Positions 7,998-16,592 of a stretch of 64,000 nucleotides of DNA are shown here, piece by piece. Numbering within the stretch: position 1 is the stretch's first letter; each line of letters begins with the position of its first letter. The notes beneath the pieces were generated by a model, which had not been told where the DNA came from, did not search any database, and was given only the letters and a program-made list of their open reading frames with translations. Position numbers and translations under genes: made by a program. The DNA comes from Nonomuraea jiangxiensis. Lineage in GTDB: Bacteria; Actinomycetota; Actinomycetes; Streptosporangiales; Streptosporangiaceae. The stretch lies in NCBI RefSeq assembly GCF_900099965.1, contig NZ_FNDJ01000042.1:16596-80595 (forward strand), written 5' to 3'.

Positions 7998-9149
7998 GTG
8001 CTCCGCATCAACAACCTCGTCAAGACCTTCGACGGAGAGCGCCGCCGCCGGCGTGACTCGCGCGCGTCCTCGGCACAGGAGGCCCGGGTGTTCGCGGTCA
8101 ACGACGTCAGCTTCAACGTCGAGAACGGTCAGCTGTTCACCTTGCTCGGCCCCTCGGGGTGCGGCAAGACGACGACGCTGCGCTCGATCGCCGGGCTGGA
8201 ACGCCCTGACTCGGGGACCATCGAAGTCGGCGACCGTGTCCTCTTCTCCACCAACGAGGGGAAGAAATCGGTGAACGTCCCCGCGAATGAGCGGGGACTG
8301 GGCATGGTCTTCCAGTCCTATGCCATCTGGCCGCACATGTCGGTCTTCGACAACGTCGCCTTCCCGCTGCAGGTGAAGAAGCGCGGCGACCGGCTGGGCC
8401 GTAAGGAGATCTCCGAGCGGGTGATGCGCGTGCTCGAGACGATGGAGCTCGCCCACCTGGCCGACCGCCAGGCCACCAAACTGTCCGGTGGCCAGCAGCA
8501 ACGGCTCGCCCTCGCCCGGGCACTCGTCATCGAACCCCCGCTCCTGCTGCTCGACGAACCGCTGTCCAACCTCGACGCGAAACTGCGGGAGTCACTGCGC
8601 TACGAGCTGAAGCGGGTGCAGCGCGAACTCGGCATCACCTCGGTGTACGTGACGCATGACCAGGTCGAGGCCCTGGCCCTCAGCAACGCGATCGCGGTGA
8701 TGCGGAACGGCAACATCGTGCAGCTCGGCCGTCCCCGCGACATCTACGAGAACCCCAACTGCAGGTTCGTCGCCGAGTTCATCGGTACGTCGAACTTCGT
8801 GTCCGGCAACGTGGTGGCCAAGGACGGCGACCGATACACCGTCAACACCATCGACGGGCAGCTCGCACTCGACTCTGCCATGAGCCTTCCCCTGGGCACC
8901 GACGTGATCGTGTCCGTGCGGCCTGAAGTCCTGGAGGTCAGCACCACCTCCCGGGCGGGTGAGGTGCCCAACGAGTGGAAGGGTACGGTCCTGACCCGTG
9001 CCTACCTTGGGGACAGCCTCGACCACGTGGTGGGTGTCGGCAAGCACGAGCTGCGGACCCGCGGGAACCCCTCGACCTCGATAGAACCCGGGACCGAGGT
9101 CTATCTGCGGATGGATCCCGCCAAGCTCGTGCTCGTTCCCGTCGACTGA
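7998..9149 (+). CDS. ABC importer ATPase
   Basis: A 383-residue ATP-binding subunit. Walker A is GPSGCGKTT (51-59); the signature is LSGGQQQRLALARAL, Walker B LLLLDEPLSNLD and the switch His is in THDQ. A TOBE-like domain fills the last ~110 residues. GTG 7998 is set by CAGGAGG 5 nt upstream. An odd Arg/Ser-rich insert (about residues 13-30, GERRRRRDSR onward) lies between the first two strands. It completes a receptor-permease-ATPase importer, unlike the two sugar importers further right, which lack an ATPase gene. Confidence 0.92.
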   Translation: MLRINNLVKTFDGERRRRRDSRASSAQEARVFAVNDVSFNVENGQLFTLLGPSGCGKTTTLRSIAGLERPDSGTIEVGDRVLFSTNEGKKSVNVPANERGLGMVFQSYAIWPHMSVFDNVAFPLQVKKRGDRLGRKEISERVMRVLETMELAHLADRQATKLSGGQQQRLALARALVIEPPLLLLDEPLSNLDAKLRESLRYELKRVQRELGITSVYVTHDQVEALALSNAIAVMRNGNIVQLGRPRDIYENPNCRFVAEFIGTSNFVSGNVVAKDGDRYTVNTIDGQLALDSAMSLPLGTDVIVSVRPEVLEVSTTSRAGEVPNEWKGTVLTRAYLGDSLDHVVGVGKHELRTRGNPSTSIEPGTEVYLRMDPAKLVLVPVD

Positions 9150-9175
9150 CCGTACCTCCGATCAGTGAATCTGCG

Positions 9176-9195
9176 GGCCCGGCGCTCTCCGGGCC
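9176..9195 (+). terminator. Stem-loop after the ABC operon
   Basis: GGCCCGG (9176-9182) and CCGGGCC (9189-9195) form a 7-bp stem with a 6-nt loop, followed by TT. It is a weak terminator candidate in the short gap before the MFS gene. Confidence 0.4.
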
Positions 9196-9241
9196 TTCGA
9201 CGTGAGCAGGAGTGCGTGATCAGAAAGGTGGGAGACACCGC

Positions 9242-10501
9242 GTGATACCCGCGATCCTGCGGAACCGCGAGTTCACGCTGTACTGGGCCGGGGTCGTCCT
9301 GTCCCAGATTGGCACCCGCGGCACCGTGGCGGCGAATTTCTACCAGGTTTACCAGCTCACCGGCTCTGTCGCCTACACCGGGCTGGTCGGCGCCGCGCAG
9401 GCGGTCGCGCTGCTCGTCCTCAGCCCGCTGGGCGGGGCGCTCGCGGACCGCCTGGACCGGCGCCGGCTGCTCCAGGCCGCGCAGGCCGTCGCGTTGCTCG
9501 TCGCCGTCGCGCTCTCCTGGCTGACGCTGATCGGCCGGGCCGAGGCCTGGCACGTCGTGGTCTCCGTGGTGCTCACCACAGCCGCGGCGACCTTCGACCA
9601 GCCGGCCAGGCAGGCACTGATTCCCGCTCTGGTGCCGAAGAACCAGATCGGACAGGCGGTCGCGCTGCTCAACCCGTCGCGGGAGCTGGCCATCCTGGTA
9701 GGCCCGCTGCTGTCCGGAGTGCTCATCAGCCTGGCCGGGCCCGGACTGATGTACGTCGTCGACGCGGTGACCTACGCGGTGCTGGTCGGAGTGCTCGCCA
9801 CGCTCCGGATCTCCAAGCTGGAGCCGGCCGCGGAGCGCCGCTCGATACTGGGATCGATCGCCGAGGGCGCCAGGTACATCGCCCACCGGCCGCTCATCTA
9901 CAACCTCATGCTGCTCGACCTGTCGGCGACCGTGTTCAGCGCCTATCGCGTTCTGCTGCCGGCGCTCGCGCTGGATGTGCTGCACGTCGGCGCGACCGGA
10001 TACGGAGTGCTGTCCGGTGCCCCGTCCGCCGGTGCGTTGATCGCGACATATGCGGTCTTCCGTACGGTGCAGCGAAGTCGAAGGCAGGGCCGGGTCCTGC
10101 TGGTTTCCACGGTCCTCTACGGCATCGCCGCCATTCTGCTGGCGCACTCGCCGGTCTTCCTCCTGGCCGTGCTCGCCGCCCTGCTCCTCGGCGCCTTTGA
10201 CGCCATGGCGACCACGATCCGGCATGCCGCGGTCCAGATCGACACCCCGGACGAGATCCGGGGCCGGGTCACCGCCTTCTACCAGATGTCTTCGCGGGGA
10301 GGCCCGGCGATCGGGGACGTCGTCGTCGGGGCGGTGGCCGGTGTGATCGGACCCGTGGCGGCACTCACCATCGGCGGGCTGGGCCCGATGGTCGTCGCCG
10401 GGTGGTCATGGCTGCGGGGCGGCGTGGTGCGGTCCTACACCGGAATCGTGGAGGCCGACGACAATCCCGATGAGAAGCGGCGCTCCACACCGGGGACATG
10501 A
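9242..10501 (+). CDS. MFS transporter, EntS-like (second copy)
   Basis: A 419-residue MFS_3 carrier with the motif GGALADRLDRRR after helix 2 and an N-terminus ILRNREFTLYWAG. It belongs to the same subfamily as the MFS at 1994-3247. GTG 9242 is preferred because GGGAG lies 7 nt upstream; GTG 9212 has AGGA touching the start. It follows the ABC importer on the same strand with 92 nt between and no FadR-like site of its own, so it may be read from the ABC operon. Substrate unknown; import or export of aromatic acids are both possible. Confidence 0.85.
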   Translation: MIPAILRNREFTLYWAGVVLSQIGTRGTVAANFYQVYQLTGSVAYTGLVGAAQAVALLVLSPLGGALADRLDRRRLLQAAQAVALLVAVALSWLTLIGRAEAWHVVVSVVLTTAAATFDQPARQALIPALVPKNQIGQAVALLNPSRELAILVGPLLSGVLISLAGPGLMYVVDAVTYAVLVGVLATLRISKLEPAAERRSILGSIAEGARYIAHRPLIYNLMLLDLSATVFSAYRVLLPALALDVLHVGATGYGVLSGAPSAGALIATYAVFRTVQRSRRQGRVLLVSTVLYGIAAILLAHSPVFLLAVLAALLLGAFDAMATTIRHAAVQIDTPDEIRGRVTAFYQMSSRGGPAIGDVVVGAVAGVIGPVAALTIGGLGPMVVAGWSWLRGGVVRSYTGIVEADDNPDEKRRSTPGT

Positions 10502-10537
10502 CCCTCACGGCCGGAAGGGCCGACGCCAGGCGCGCGC

Positions 10538-11275
10538 TCAACGCCCCTGGTCCGCCACCGCCAGGGCGCCCACAGCGGCCGCCTCCGGGTCAAGGTAGCG
10601 GCCACCGCGCAGGACCGGCTTCAGCTCGTCGTCGAGGTCATAGCGCAGGGGAACGCCGGTCGGGATGTTCAGCGCCATGACCTCCTCACGGTCGAGGCGG
10701 TCGAGGTGCGCGACCAGTGCCCGCAGCGAGTTGCTATGTGCCACGACAAGCACCGTATGCCCGGCGCGCAGGTCGGGAGCGATGACGTCGTACCAGTAGG
10801 GCAGCAGGCGGGCGACGACGTCGGCGAGCGACTCGGTCCGGGGCACGAGGTCGCGGGGTAGCCCGGCGTAGCGGGGGTCGCTCCGCACGTGCCACTCGTC
10901 GTCCGGGTCGGCCGGCGGCGGCACGTCGTACGACCGGCGCCAGAGCCGGAACCGCTCCTCGCCGTACTCCTGGAGAATCGCCCTTTTCTCCTTGCCCTGC
11001 AGTGCGCCGTAATGCCGCTCGTTGAGCCGCCAGTGCCTGCGGGCCGGGATCCAGACCCGGCCGGCCGCCTCCAGCGCCAGGTTCCCGGTGCGCACCGCGC
11101 GTGTGAGCAGGGAGGTGTGCACCACGGTCGGCAGCAGCCCGGCCTGGTGCATCAGTCGCCCGCTCTGCCGTGCCTGCTCCTCGCCGGACGGCGTCAGGTC
11201 GACATCGACCCACCCCGTGAAGAGGTTCTTGGAGTTCCACTCGCTCTCGCCGTGGCGCAGGAGGACCAGTCTCAT
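10538..11275 (-). CDS. gpmA: 2,3-bisphosphoglycerate-dependent phosphoglycerate mutase-like
   Basis: A 245-residue histidine phosphatase-fold protein that matches the dPGM pattern closely: LLRHGESEWN with the phospho-accepting His, FTGWVDVDLTPSGEEQA, RLNERHYGALQGKEK with the acid Glu, and the second His in AHSNSLRALV. The usual text at the last motif is AHGN, so Gly is Ser here. dPGM interconverts 3- and 2-phosphoglycerate in glycolysis. It is the distal gene after the second bicupin on the minus strand, with a stem-loop between. It may be a duplicate of the housekeeping enzyme recruited to this operon. Confidence 0.8.
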   Translation of the reverse strand: MRLVLLRHGESEWNSKNLFTGWVDVDLTPSGEEQARQSGRLMHQAGLLPTVVHTSLLTRAVRTGNLALEAAGRVWIPARRHWRLNERHYGALQGKEKRAILQEYGEERFRLWRRSYDVPPPADPDDEWHVRSDPRYAGLPRDLVPRTESLADVVARLLPYWYDVIAPDLRAGHTVLVVAHSNSLRALVAHLDRLDREEVMALNIPTGVPLRYDLDDELKPVLRGGRYLDPEAAAVGALAVADQGR

Positions 11276-11312
11276 CGTGGCCCCTTTCCGCCACGGTCAC
11301 CGTCGACGCGAA

Positions 11313-11341
11313 CGCCTCGCTCCGGGTGCTGGAGCGAGGCG
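11313..11341 (-). terminator. Stem-loop between bicupin and phosphoglycerate mutase genes
   Basis: CGCCTCGCTCC (11313-11323) pairs with GGAGCGAGGCG (11331-11341), an 11-bp perfect stem with a 7-nt loop. No T-tract follows, so it may be a partial terminator or mRNA processing site inside the operon. Confidence 0.55.
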
Positions 11342-11365
11342 CCCTTCGTCGGCGAGGTGACTACA

Positions 11366-12355
11366 TCAGATCGAGGCCGGCTCGAAGTAGTGGACGGTGT
11401 CGTAGCCGAGGTGCTTGAAAACGCGGTTCTGCGCGTTGAACAGCCGCAACGGGGTCCCGTCCGCCGCGAAGATCTGGCAGACGTGGTTCTGCGGGACATA
11501 GAGCGTGTCGCCCCGCCTGATCTCATAGCGCTTCGGTTCGAGGGCGATCCTCGCGTAGTACTTCTCCGCGATCTCGGCCTCGACCTCCCACTGAAGCGCG
11601 TATCCGCCGCCGTCGAGGACGTAGTAGACCTCGTCGGCCATCTTCCAGTACTTGCCGCTGTGGCCACCCGCGGGGATGTCGAGCTCGAAGGCGTCCACGC
11701 TGAAGATGCGGGCATCCGTGCGCTCCGGGGACGACATGACGCGGACCCGCCCGAGCGGGGTCTGCTCCCAGGTCGTGTCGGCGGGCGAGATCACCTTCTT
11801 CCGGTCGAGCACCCCCGGCGTCCAGATGCGCGACCAGTCCTCACGGGGACCGAACCGCTCCTCCTCCTCGACCGGTCCCGACCGCCCCTGCTGGATCAGC
11901 CCCATGAACATCCACGTGCACTTCGCCTTCACCACCAGCGCGACGGCCCGCTCCTGGTACGGGTTGAAGTGCCGGTGCACGGAGTCGGTGTGCACGAAGA
12001 CCAGGTCGTCCTTGTTCCAGTCATAGCGCTGGTCGTCGTGGATCTCGTAGCCCCGGCCCTCCAAGATGTAGAAGGCGGCCTCGTTCTGGTGGCCGTGTCC
12101 GTGATTCGACGACTCCGGCGGCAGCTCCACGAAGTGCACCTGGATCGTCTGCGTGAGGAAGTCCTCGTCACCCGGACCGATCCGCCACCAGGTCCGGCTC
12201 TTCGCGCTGTCGCCCGAGTGCGCGACCTTGGCGTCGTCCACGACGACGCTGTCGTCGCGTACCCGCTCGACTGCCAATTGGCGGCGCCGGAAATCTCCGA
12301 GGCCGTATGTCTGCGAGGTCAGTCCGCGCACGAACACTCGTCCGCTCTTGCCCAT
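11366..12355 (-). CDS. Bicupin, putative ring-cleaving or related dioxygenase
   Basis: A 329-residue double cupin. Domain 1 has NHGHGHQNEAAFYILEG (84-100) and VHRHF (126-130), the full His-x-His...Glu...His set. Domain 2 has AGGHSGKYWKMADEVYYVLDG and later VPQNHVCQIF, again with His, Glu and His in place. Both barrels can therefore bind metal, unlike the bicupin at 1-940. ATG 12355 follows CAGGAGG with 4 nt spacing. The bicupin fold is used by gentisate-type Fe(II) dioxygenases, and the island otherwise lacks a ring-cleavage enzyme, which makes this a candidate. That function is inference. A FadR-like site lies about 110 nt upstream. Confidence 0.85.
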   Translation of the reverse strand: MGKSGRVFVRGLTSQTYGLGDFRRRQLAVERVRDDSVVVDDAKVAHSGDSAKSRTWWRIGPGDEDFLTQTIQVHFVELPPESSNHGHGHQNEAAFYILEGRGYEIHDDQRYDWNKDDLVFVHTDSVHRHFNPYQERAVALVVKAKCTWMFMGLIQQGRSGPVEEEERFGPREDWSRIWTPGVLDRKKVISPADTTWEQTPLGRVRVMSSPERTDARIFSVDAFELDIPAGGHSGKYWKMADEVYYVLDGGGYALQWEVEAEIAEKYYARIALEPKRYEIRRGDTLYVPQNHVCQIFAADGTPLRLFNAQNRVFKHLGYDTVHYFEPASI

Positions 12356-12464
12356 GGGTCCTCCTGTTTCGGTCATCGTCCTGCTCGGGCTCCGGTCGCC
12401 GACGATCGCGTCGACGGGGCAGAGGGTTTGTACGAACGCCTCATGCACATGCGGCAATTAGGAT

Positions 12465-12480
12465 CAATGGTATTACCTTC
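12465..12480. promoter_or_regulatory. FadR-like operator e (bicupin promoter)
   Basis: CAATGGTATTACCTTC contains GGT-ATT-ACC and shares twelve identical bases with operator c at 3274-3285. It lies in the divergent region between the bicupin and the ferredoxin reductase gene. Confidence 0.65.
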
Positions 12481-12554
12481 CTACCGTAACCGCAATGGAG
12501 GCCGAGATCGCCCAGTCGGCGCGGAGGCTTGAGTGCAGGCCCGTAAGGCATTAC

Positions 12555-12571
12555 GGTATAAATGTTATACC
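12555..12571. promoter_or_regulatory. Operator f (ferredoxin reductase promoter)
   Basis: GGTATAAATGTTATACC is a perfect 7-bp inverted repeat with a 3-bp spacer, 14 nt before the start codon. TATAAA (12557-12562) inside it could be the -10 element. Its right half, TGT-TAT-ACC-TTT, matches the regulon core loosely. Confidence 0.55.
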
Positions 12572-12585
12572 TTTAGGGAGGTGCA

Positions 12586-13863
12586 GTGAACTCCAGTGAC
12601 TCGGAACGCGTCGGCACGCTGATCGTGGGCGCCAGCCAGGCTGGGCTGCAGGTGGCCACGAGCCTTCGGGAGCTGGGCGCGACCGATCCGATCACGCTGA
12701 TCGGCGGCGAGGCGCGCCCGCCCTACCAGCGGCCACCGCTGTCCAAGCGCTTCCTCCAGGGCGATCTCCCCGAGCACCGTCTCGCGCTGCGCGGCGAGGA
12801 CTTCTACGCGAGCAACGCCATCGAGCTGATCTGCGGTGAATGGATCGAGACCATCCGTCTCACCGACCCTGCCGCCGGGACGGGTGAGGCGCTGACGCGC
12901 AGCGGCCGGCGGCTGGCCTTCACCGGGCTCGCCCTGACCGTCGGCGGCACCCCTCGGCGCATGCGCGTTCCCGGCCACCACCTGGCCGGCATCCACTACC
13001 TGCGCGATGTCGACGACGCGCTCGGGCTGCGCCACGACCTGGCGGCCGCCGAGCGCGTCGTGGTCGTCGGTGGCGGATTCGTCGGCCTCGAAGCCGCTGC
13101 CGGGGCGCGGGCCGCGGGCAAGGACGTCACCGTGGTCGAGGCCGCCGACCGGCTGATGGCGCGTGCTGTCGCACCCGTCGTCTCCGACTTCTATGCCGAG
13201 GCGCACCGGCGCCGCGGCACGGCGGTGCGCCTCGGCGCGATGGTGACCGCGTTCACCGGCGACGAGCACGTACAGGGCGTGCAGCTGAGCGACGGCGCTA
13301 TCCTTCCGGCGGACGTGGTGGTCGTGGGCATCGGCCTGGAGCCTCGCACCGAGCTCGCCGAGCAGCTGGGACTGCGGGTGGACCGCGGCATCGTCGTCGA
13401 CGCCGACGCGAGGACCAGCAACCCGGCGATCGTCGCCGCCGGCGACTGCACCGTTCTTCCCCATCCGCTGACCCGGCGGGGCCAGGTGCGGATCGAGTCG
13501 GTGCAGAACGCCGTCTCGCAGGCGCAGGTCGCGGCCGCCTCGCTGCTCGGGCTCAGCAGAGAGACCCGTTCCGTGCCGTGGTTCTGGTCGGATCAGGCCG
13601 ATCTGAAGCTGCAGATCGCCGGCCTGTCCGCCGGCTACGACGAGTGCGTCGTGCGCGGCGACCCGGCGACCGAGCAGTTCTCCGTGTTCTACTACAAGAC
13701 CGGCCGGCTCATCGCGTCGGACTCCGTCAACGCGCCGCGTGACTACATGGTCGTGCGCAAGGTGCTCGGCGACGGGGGCACGCTGCCGCCCGACCGGGTC
13801 GGTGACGAGTCCGTCTCCCTCAAGGACCTGATGCGCCCCTCGACCTCGACCGCGGTCGCCTGA
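12586..13863 (+). CDS. FAD-dependent NAD(P)H:ferredoxin/rubredoxin reductase
   Basis: A 425-residue flavoprotein of the oxygenase-coupled ferredoxin reductase group. The N-terminal FAD Rossmann motif is LIVGASQAGLQVA, followed by PYQRPPLSKRFL; the NAD(P) motif is VVVVGGGFVGLEAAAG (~158-173); the second FAD motif is AAGDCT; the C-terminal domain has VPWFWSDQ, which is diagnostic for this family. GTG 12586 follows GGGAGG by 4 nt. It should pass electrons from NAD(P)H to the [2Fe-2S] ferredoxin at 23438-23761 and on to the Rieske oxygenase at 22078-23358. The three components are scattered but share FadR-like operators. Confidence 0.92.
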   Translation: MNSSDSERVGTLIVGASQAGLQVATSLRELGATDPITLIGGEARPPYQRPPLSKRFLQGDLPEHRLALRGEDFYASNAIELICGEWIETIRLTDPAAGTGEALTRSGRRLAFTGLALTVGGTPRRMRVPGHHLAGIHYLRDVDDALGLRHDLAAAERVVVVGGGFVGLEAAAGARAAGKDVTVVEAADRLMARAVAPVVSDFYAEAHRRRGTAVRLGAMVTAFTGDEHVQGVQLSDGAILPADVVVVGIGLEPRTELAEQLGLRVDRGIVVDADARTSNPAIVAAGDCTVLPHPLTRRGQVRIESVQNAVSQAQVAAASLLGLSRETRSVPWFWSDQADLKLQIAGLSAGYDECVVRGDPATEQFSVFYYKTGRLIASDSVNAPRDYMVVRKVLGDGGTLPPDRVGDESVSLKDLMRPSTSTAVA

Positions 13864-13874
13864 AGGCCCGCGCG

Positions 13875-14603
13875 TCAGCCGACGTCCGCGAGACCGCGCA
13901 GCTCCAGGAGCCCCAGGTGGTGGCGCCACAGCGCCTGTTCGTTGAACGCCGCGCCCAGATCGGGCAGGTGCTCACGGTCCTGTTCGGTCACCACGGACGG
14001 CGCGGCGCCCAGCCGGGCCAGCTCGACGCTGACCCGCAGGAGCTCGTCCAGCGCGAGCAGCCGGCTCAGCACCTGCGGCACGTCCTGGCCGGCCGTCGCG
14101 ACACCGTGGCCGCGGAGCAGGACGGCAGGGGACCCGCCGAGGGTGCGGGCGAGCTCCTCGCCCGCGGCGGCGGTGCGGACCAGGCCGGCATGGGGATAGA
14201 CGGGCACGCCGCCGTCGGCCAGCCGGAACGCCGGGATGTCGTAGGCGCCGAAGACCGGGCGGATCGGCACCTCGGCGAGCCCGCCGAGAAGGGCCGAGCG
14301 GGGATGGGCGTGCAGTACGGAGGCGATGTCCGGTCGGGCGCGCAGGATCTCGGCGTGGATCGGATACTCGTTGGGCAGCCGGTAGCCGTCGCCGACGTCG
14401 CCCTCGTCGTCGAGGGCGACGAGCCGGATGTCCGACACGGTGGTGAACAGCAGGCCGCGCTCCCGGGGGCCGCGGCAGCGGATCAGGACCCGGTCCGGGC
14501 CGACGCGCAGGCTGATGTGCCCGAGCAGCGGCGTGGTCAGCCCGGCCGCCGCCACGATGCGGCAGCCGAGTGCCAGGGTCCTGCGGAGTTCCTCGACGTT
14601 CAT
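13875..14603 (-). CDS. Class II aldolase/adducin-family enzyme, decarboxylase candidate
   Basis: A 242-residue protein of the class II aldolase (fuculose-phosphate aldolase) fold. The zinc-site pattern is visible: the HAHPRS pair and a later His in LRGHGVATAG, with EYPIHAEIL before them. Members of this fold include sugar-phosphate aldolases and metal-dependent decarboxylases such as 3-hydroxy-2-methylpyridine-4,5-dicarboxylate 4-decarboxylase and, to my knowledge, PhtC-type 3,4-dihydroxyphthalate decarboxylases. It is the last gene of a five-gene operon, overlapping the dihydroxyphthalate decarboxylase-like gene by ATGA. That context favours decarboxylation of a hydroxylated aromatic or dicarboxylic acid over sugar chemistry. 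Confidence 0.85.
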   Translation of the reverse strand: MNVEELRRTLALGCRIVAAAGLTTPLLGHISLRVGPDRVLIRCRGPRERGLLFTTVSDIRLVALDDEGDVGDGYRLPNEYPIHAEILRARPDIASVLHAHPRSALLGGLAEVPIRPVFGAYDIPAFRLADGGVPVYPHAGLVRTAAAGEELARTLGGSPAVLLRGHGVATAGQDVPQVLSRLLALDELLRVSVELARLGAAPSVVTEQDREHLPDLGAAFNEQALWRHHLGLLELRGLADVG

Positions 14604-15586
14604 ATGACGAACGACTCCAGGCTCTCAGGGGCGAAGATCGCCTCGGGCTCGCGAAGCCGGCGGGACAGGCCCTGCTCGTGGTGATAACGCAGGAACGTGG
14701 CCAGCACGTGCTGGTTCGCCCGCACGCCGTACGACCAGTAGTCGGCGCCGAGCAGGTCACGGGCCTGCTCGATCTCCTGGATCAGCCACGGCGTCATGAA
14801 GCGCAGCGCGGAGGAATCGTAGATCCGTCCGTAGGCGTCGTCGCGCGCGGCCACGAACGCCTTGTAGAGCGACTGCGCCACCCAGCGGTGACGTTCGTAG
14901 ACGTCGCGGCGGATGACGACGACGTGCATGATCGGGAAGATCCCCGTCTCGGCGAAGTAGGCACGTTCCGCCCCCACGACGTCGGGGAAGAGCCGCTTGA
15001 CCCGAGAGTCCCGCCGCTGGAAGGGGCTCGGCACGCGAGGGGTGTAGAGCGCGTCGATCTCGCCGTTCGCGAGCATGTCCGCCAGGGTCCGGTCAGGCGG
15101 TGCCGTCTCCATCCGGAACGGCGTCTCGACCCGGCCCTTCTCGATGCGGCCGGGCGACTCCTGGCCGCCGGAGACATAGGTGACCGAGTCGAGGGGCACA
15201 CCGTGATGCTCGGCGAGGATGCCGCGGATCCACACCCCCGCGGTCAGCTGGAACTCCGGGTTGCCGACGCGCTTGCCGCACAGGTCGGATGGCTTCTCGA
15301 TGCCGGCGTCGGCGTTGAGGTAGATGCCGCCGTGCCGGAACATCCGTGAGGTGAAGACGGGCAGCGCCACGAACGGCGGTGTCTCGGCGTCGAGCGTGGC
15401 GACGTACGTCGACAGCGACATCTCCGCCACGTCGAATTCGCGGTGCCGCAGCATCCGGAAGAAGGTCTCCTCGACCGGGAGCCGCAGGTAGGTCAGATCG
15501 ATGCCGTCGGGGCGGATGCTGCCGTCCTCGAGGGCACGGGTGCGGTCGTAGTCGCCGCAGGCGAGTGTCAGCGCCAGCCGGCCCAT
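14600..15586 (-). CDS. 4,5-dihydroxyphthalate decarboxylase-family protein (copy 1)
   Basis: A 328-residue protein with the family start LTLACGDYDRTRALEDG and the diagnostic core FRMLRHREFDVAEMSLSTY, followed by LPVFTSRMFRHGG and QLTAGVWIRGILAEHHG. This family (Pht5/OphB) has a periplasmic-binding-protein-like fold but is cytoplasmic and removes CO2 from 4,5-dihydroxyphthalate to give protocatechuate. No signal peptide is present here, which supports an enzyme and not a receptor. It starts one base after the LigJ stop and overlaps the class II aldolase gene by ATGA, so it is tightly coupled. The exact substrate may differ; a more diverged paralog lies at 18482-19414. Confidence 0.88.
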   Translation of the reverse strand: MGRLALTLACGDYDRTRALEDGSIRPDGIDLTYLRLPVEETFFRMLRHREFDVAEMSLSTYVATLDAETPPFVALPVFTSRMFRHGGIYLNADAGIEKPSDLCGKRVGNPEFQLTAGVWIRGILAEHHGVPLDSVTYVSGGQESPGRIEKGRVETPFRMETAPPDRTLADMLANGEIDALYTPRVPSPFQRRDSRVKRLFPDVVGAERAYFAETGIFPIMHVVVIRRDVYERHRWVAQSLYKAFVAARDDAYGRIYDSSALRFMTPWLIQEIEQARDLLGADYWSYGVRANQHVLATFLRYHHEQGLSRRLREPEAIFAPESLESFVI

Positions 15587-15587
15587 G

Positions 15588-16592
15588 TCAGGCTCCCATC
15601 GCGACGCGCTCGAGCCGGGCCGCCAGCCGCGGGTAGACCCGCCGCGCGTTCGTCTCGCAGACGGCCGCCAGGTCGGCGGGGGACAGGCCAGCGGCCTCGA
15701 CGTACCTCAGCGTGTCGTCCCACGCGATGCCGGTCTCGGGGTCCGCGCCGCGTACCGCGCCGAGCATCTCCGAGGCGAACAGAACGTTCGCCACCGGTAC
15801 GACGCGGGTCAGCAGGTCGATCCCGGCCTGGTGGTAGACGGCGGTGTCGAAGAAGACGTTGCCGAGCAGCTCGGCGGGATCCTGCCAGCCGTAGCGGATC
15901 GCCAGTCCCCGGTAGCGGCCCCAGTGGTAGGGGACCGCGCCTCCGCCGTGCGGGATGACGAAGCGCAGCCCGGGGAACCGCCGGAAGAGGTCGCTCTGCA
16001 GCAGCTGGACGAAGACGCTCGTGTCGGCGTTGAGGTAGTGCGCGCCGAGGGTGTGGAAGTTCGGGTTGCACGCGGTCGAGACGTGCACCATGGCAGGGAC
16101 GTCCAGCTCCTGGAGCACCTCGTAGACCGGGAACCACGACTCGTCGGTCAGCGGCAGCCCGGACCAGGTGCCTGACGGGTCGGGGTTGAGGTTGCAGCCG
16201 ACGAAGCCCAGCTCCTCGACCACCCGGCGCAGCTCCGCGAGCACGCCGTCGAGGTTGCCGCCGGGCGTCTGCGGCAGCTGCGCGACCGGGGCGAAGCGCC
16301 GGGGATAGAGCTCGCAGACCCGGTGGACCAGGTCGTTGCACGCGCGTGCCCAGGCATCGGCCACCGCGGGGTCGGGAACGTGGTGCTCCATGCCGGAGGC
16401 CCTGGGGGAGAACAGCATCACGTCACCGCCGCGCTCGTCCAGGACGCGCAGCTGGTTGCCCTCGACGCTCTCCCGCAACAGGTCGTCGGAGATCGGGGCC
16501 GGTACGGCGTCGCCGCCGGCGAGCTGGGCCTCGCGGAAGGCCTGGAGCGCGGGCGGCGCGGTGGTGTAGTGGCCGTGGACGTCGATGATCAT
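15588..16592 (-). CDS. ligJ: 4-oxalomesaconate hydratase (LigJ-like amidohydrolase)
   Basis: A 334-residue amidohydrolase-fold protein that matches LigJ along its length. It starts MIIDVHGHYTTAPPAL with zinc ligands His6 and His8; then LFSPRASGMEHH, LNPDPSGTWSG, MVHVSTACNPNFHTLGAHYL, FVIPHGGGAVPYHWGR, and the zinc ligand Glu in FASEMLGAVRG; it ends NARRVYPRL. LigJ adds water to 4-oxalomesaconate to make 4-carboxy-4-hydroxy-2-oxoadipate in the protocatechuate 4,5-cleavage and gallate pathways. It overlaps the LigK-like gene by ATGA, the enzyme that uses its product, which strongly supports the call. ACMSD-type decarboxylases share the fold but lack this motif series. Confidence 0.92.
   Translation of the reverse strand: MIIDVHGHYTTAPPALQAFREAQLAGGDAVPAPISDDLLRESVEGNQLRVLDERGGDVMLFSPRASGMEHHVPDPAVADAWARACNDLVHRVCELYPRRFAPVAQLPQTPGGNLDGVLAELRRVVEELGFVGCNLNPDPSGTWSGLPLTDESWFPVYEVLQELDVPAMVHVSTACNPNFHTLGAHYLNADTSVFVQLLQSDLFRRFPGLRFVIPHGGGAVPYHWGRYRGLAIRYGWQDPAELLGNVFFDTAVYHQAGIDLLTRVVPVANVLFASEMLGAVRGADPETGIAWDDTLRYVEAAGLSPADLAAVCETNARRVYPRLAARLERVAMGA

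Noticed and set aside
6227..8116. A 629-codon open frame on the minus strand opposite the ABC permease
   Set aside because: It is rich in Arg, Asp, His and Gln with no domain sense, while the plus strand encodes a clear permease and ATPase. It is a high-GC shadow, like the other long antisense frames (for example 26-868, 42909-44930, 53767-55179).
15588..16592. Calling the amidohydrolase an ACMSD-type decarboxylase
   Set aside because: The motif series (HGHYTTAP, NPDPSG, HGGGAVPYHWGR, FASEM) and its LigK neighbour fit LigJ hydratase better.
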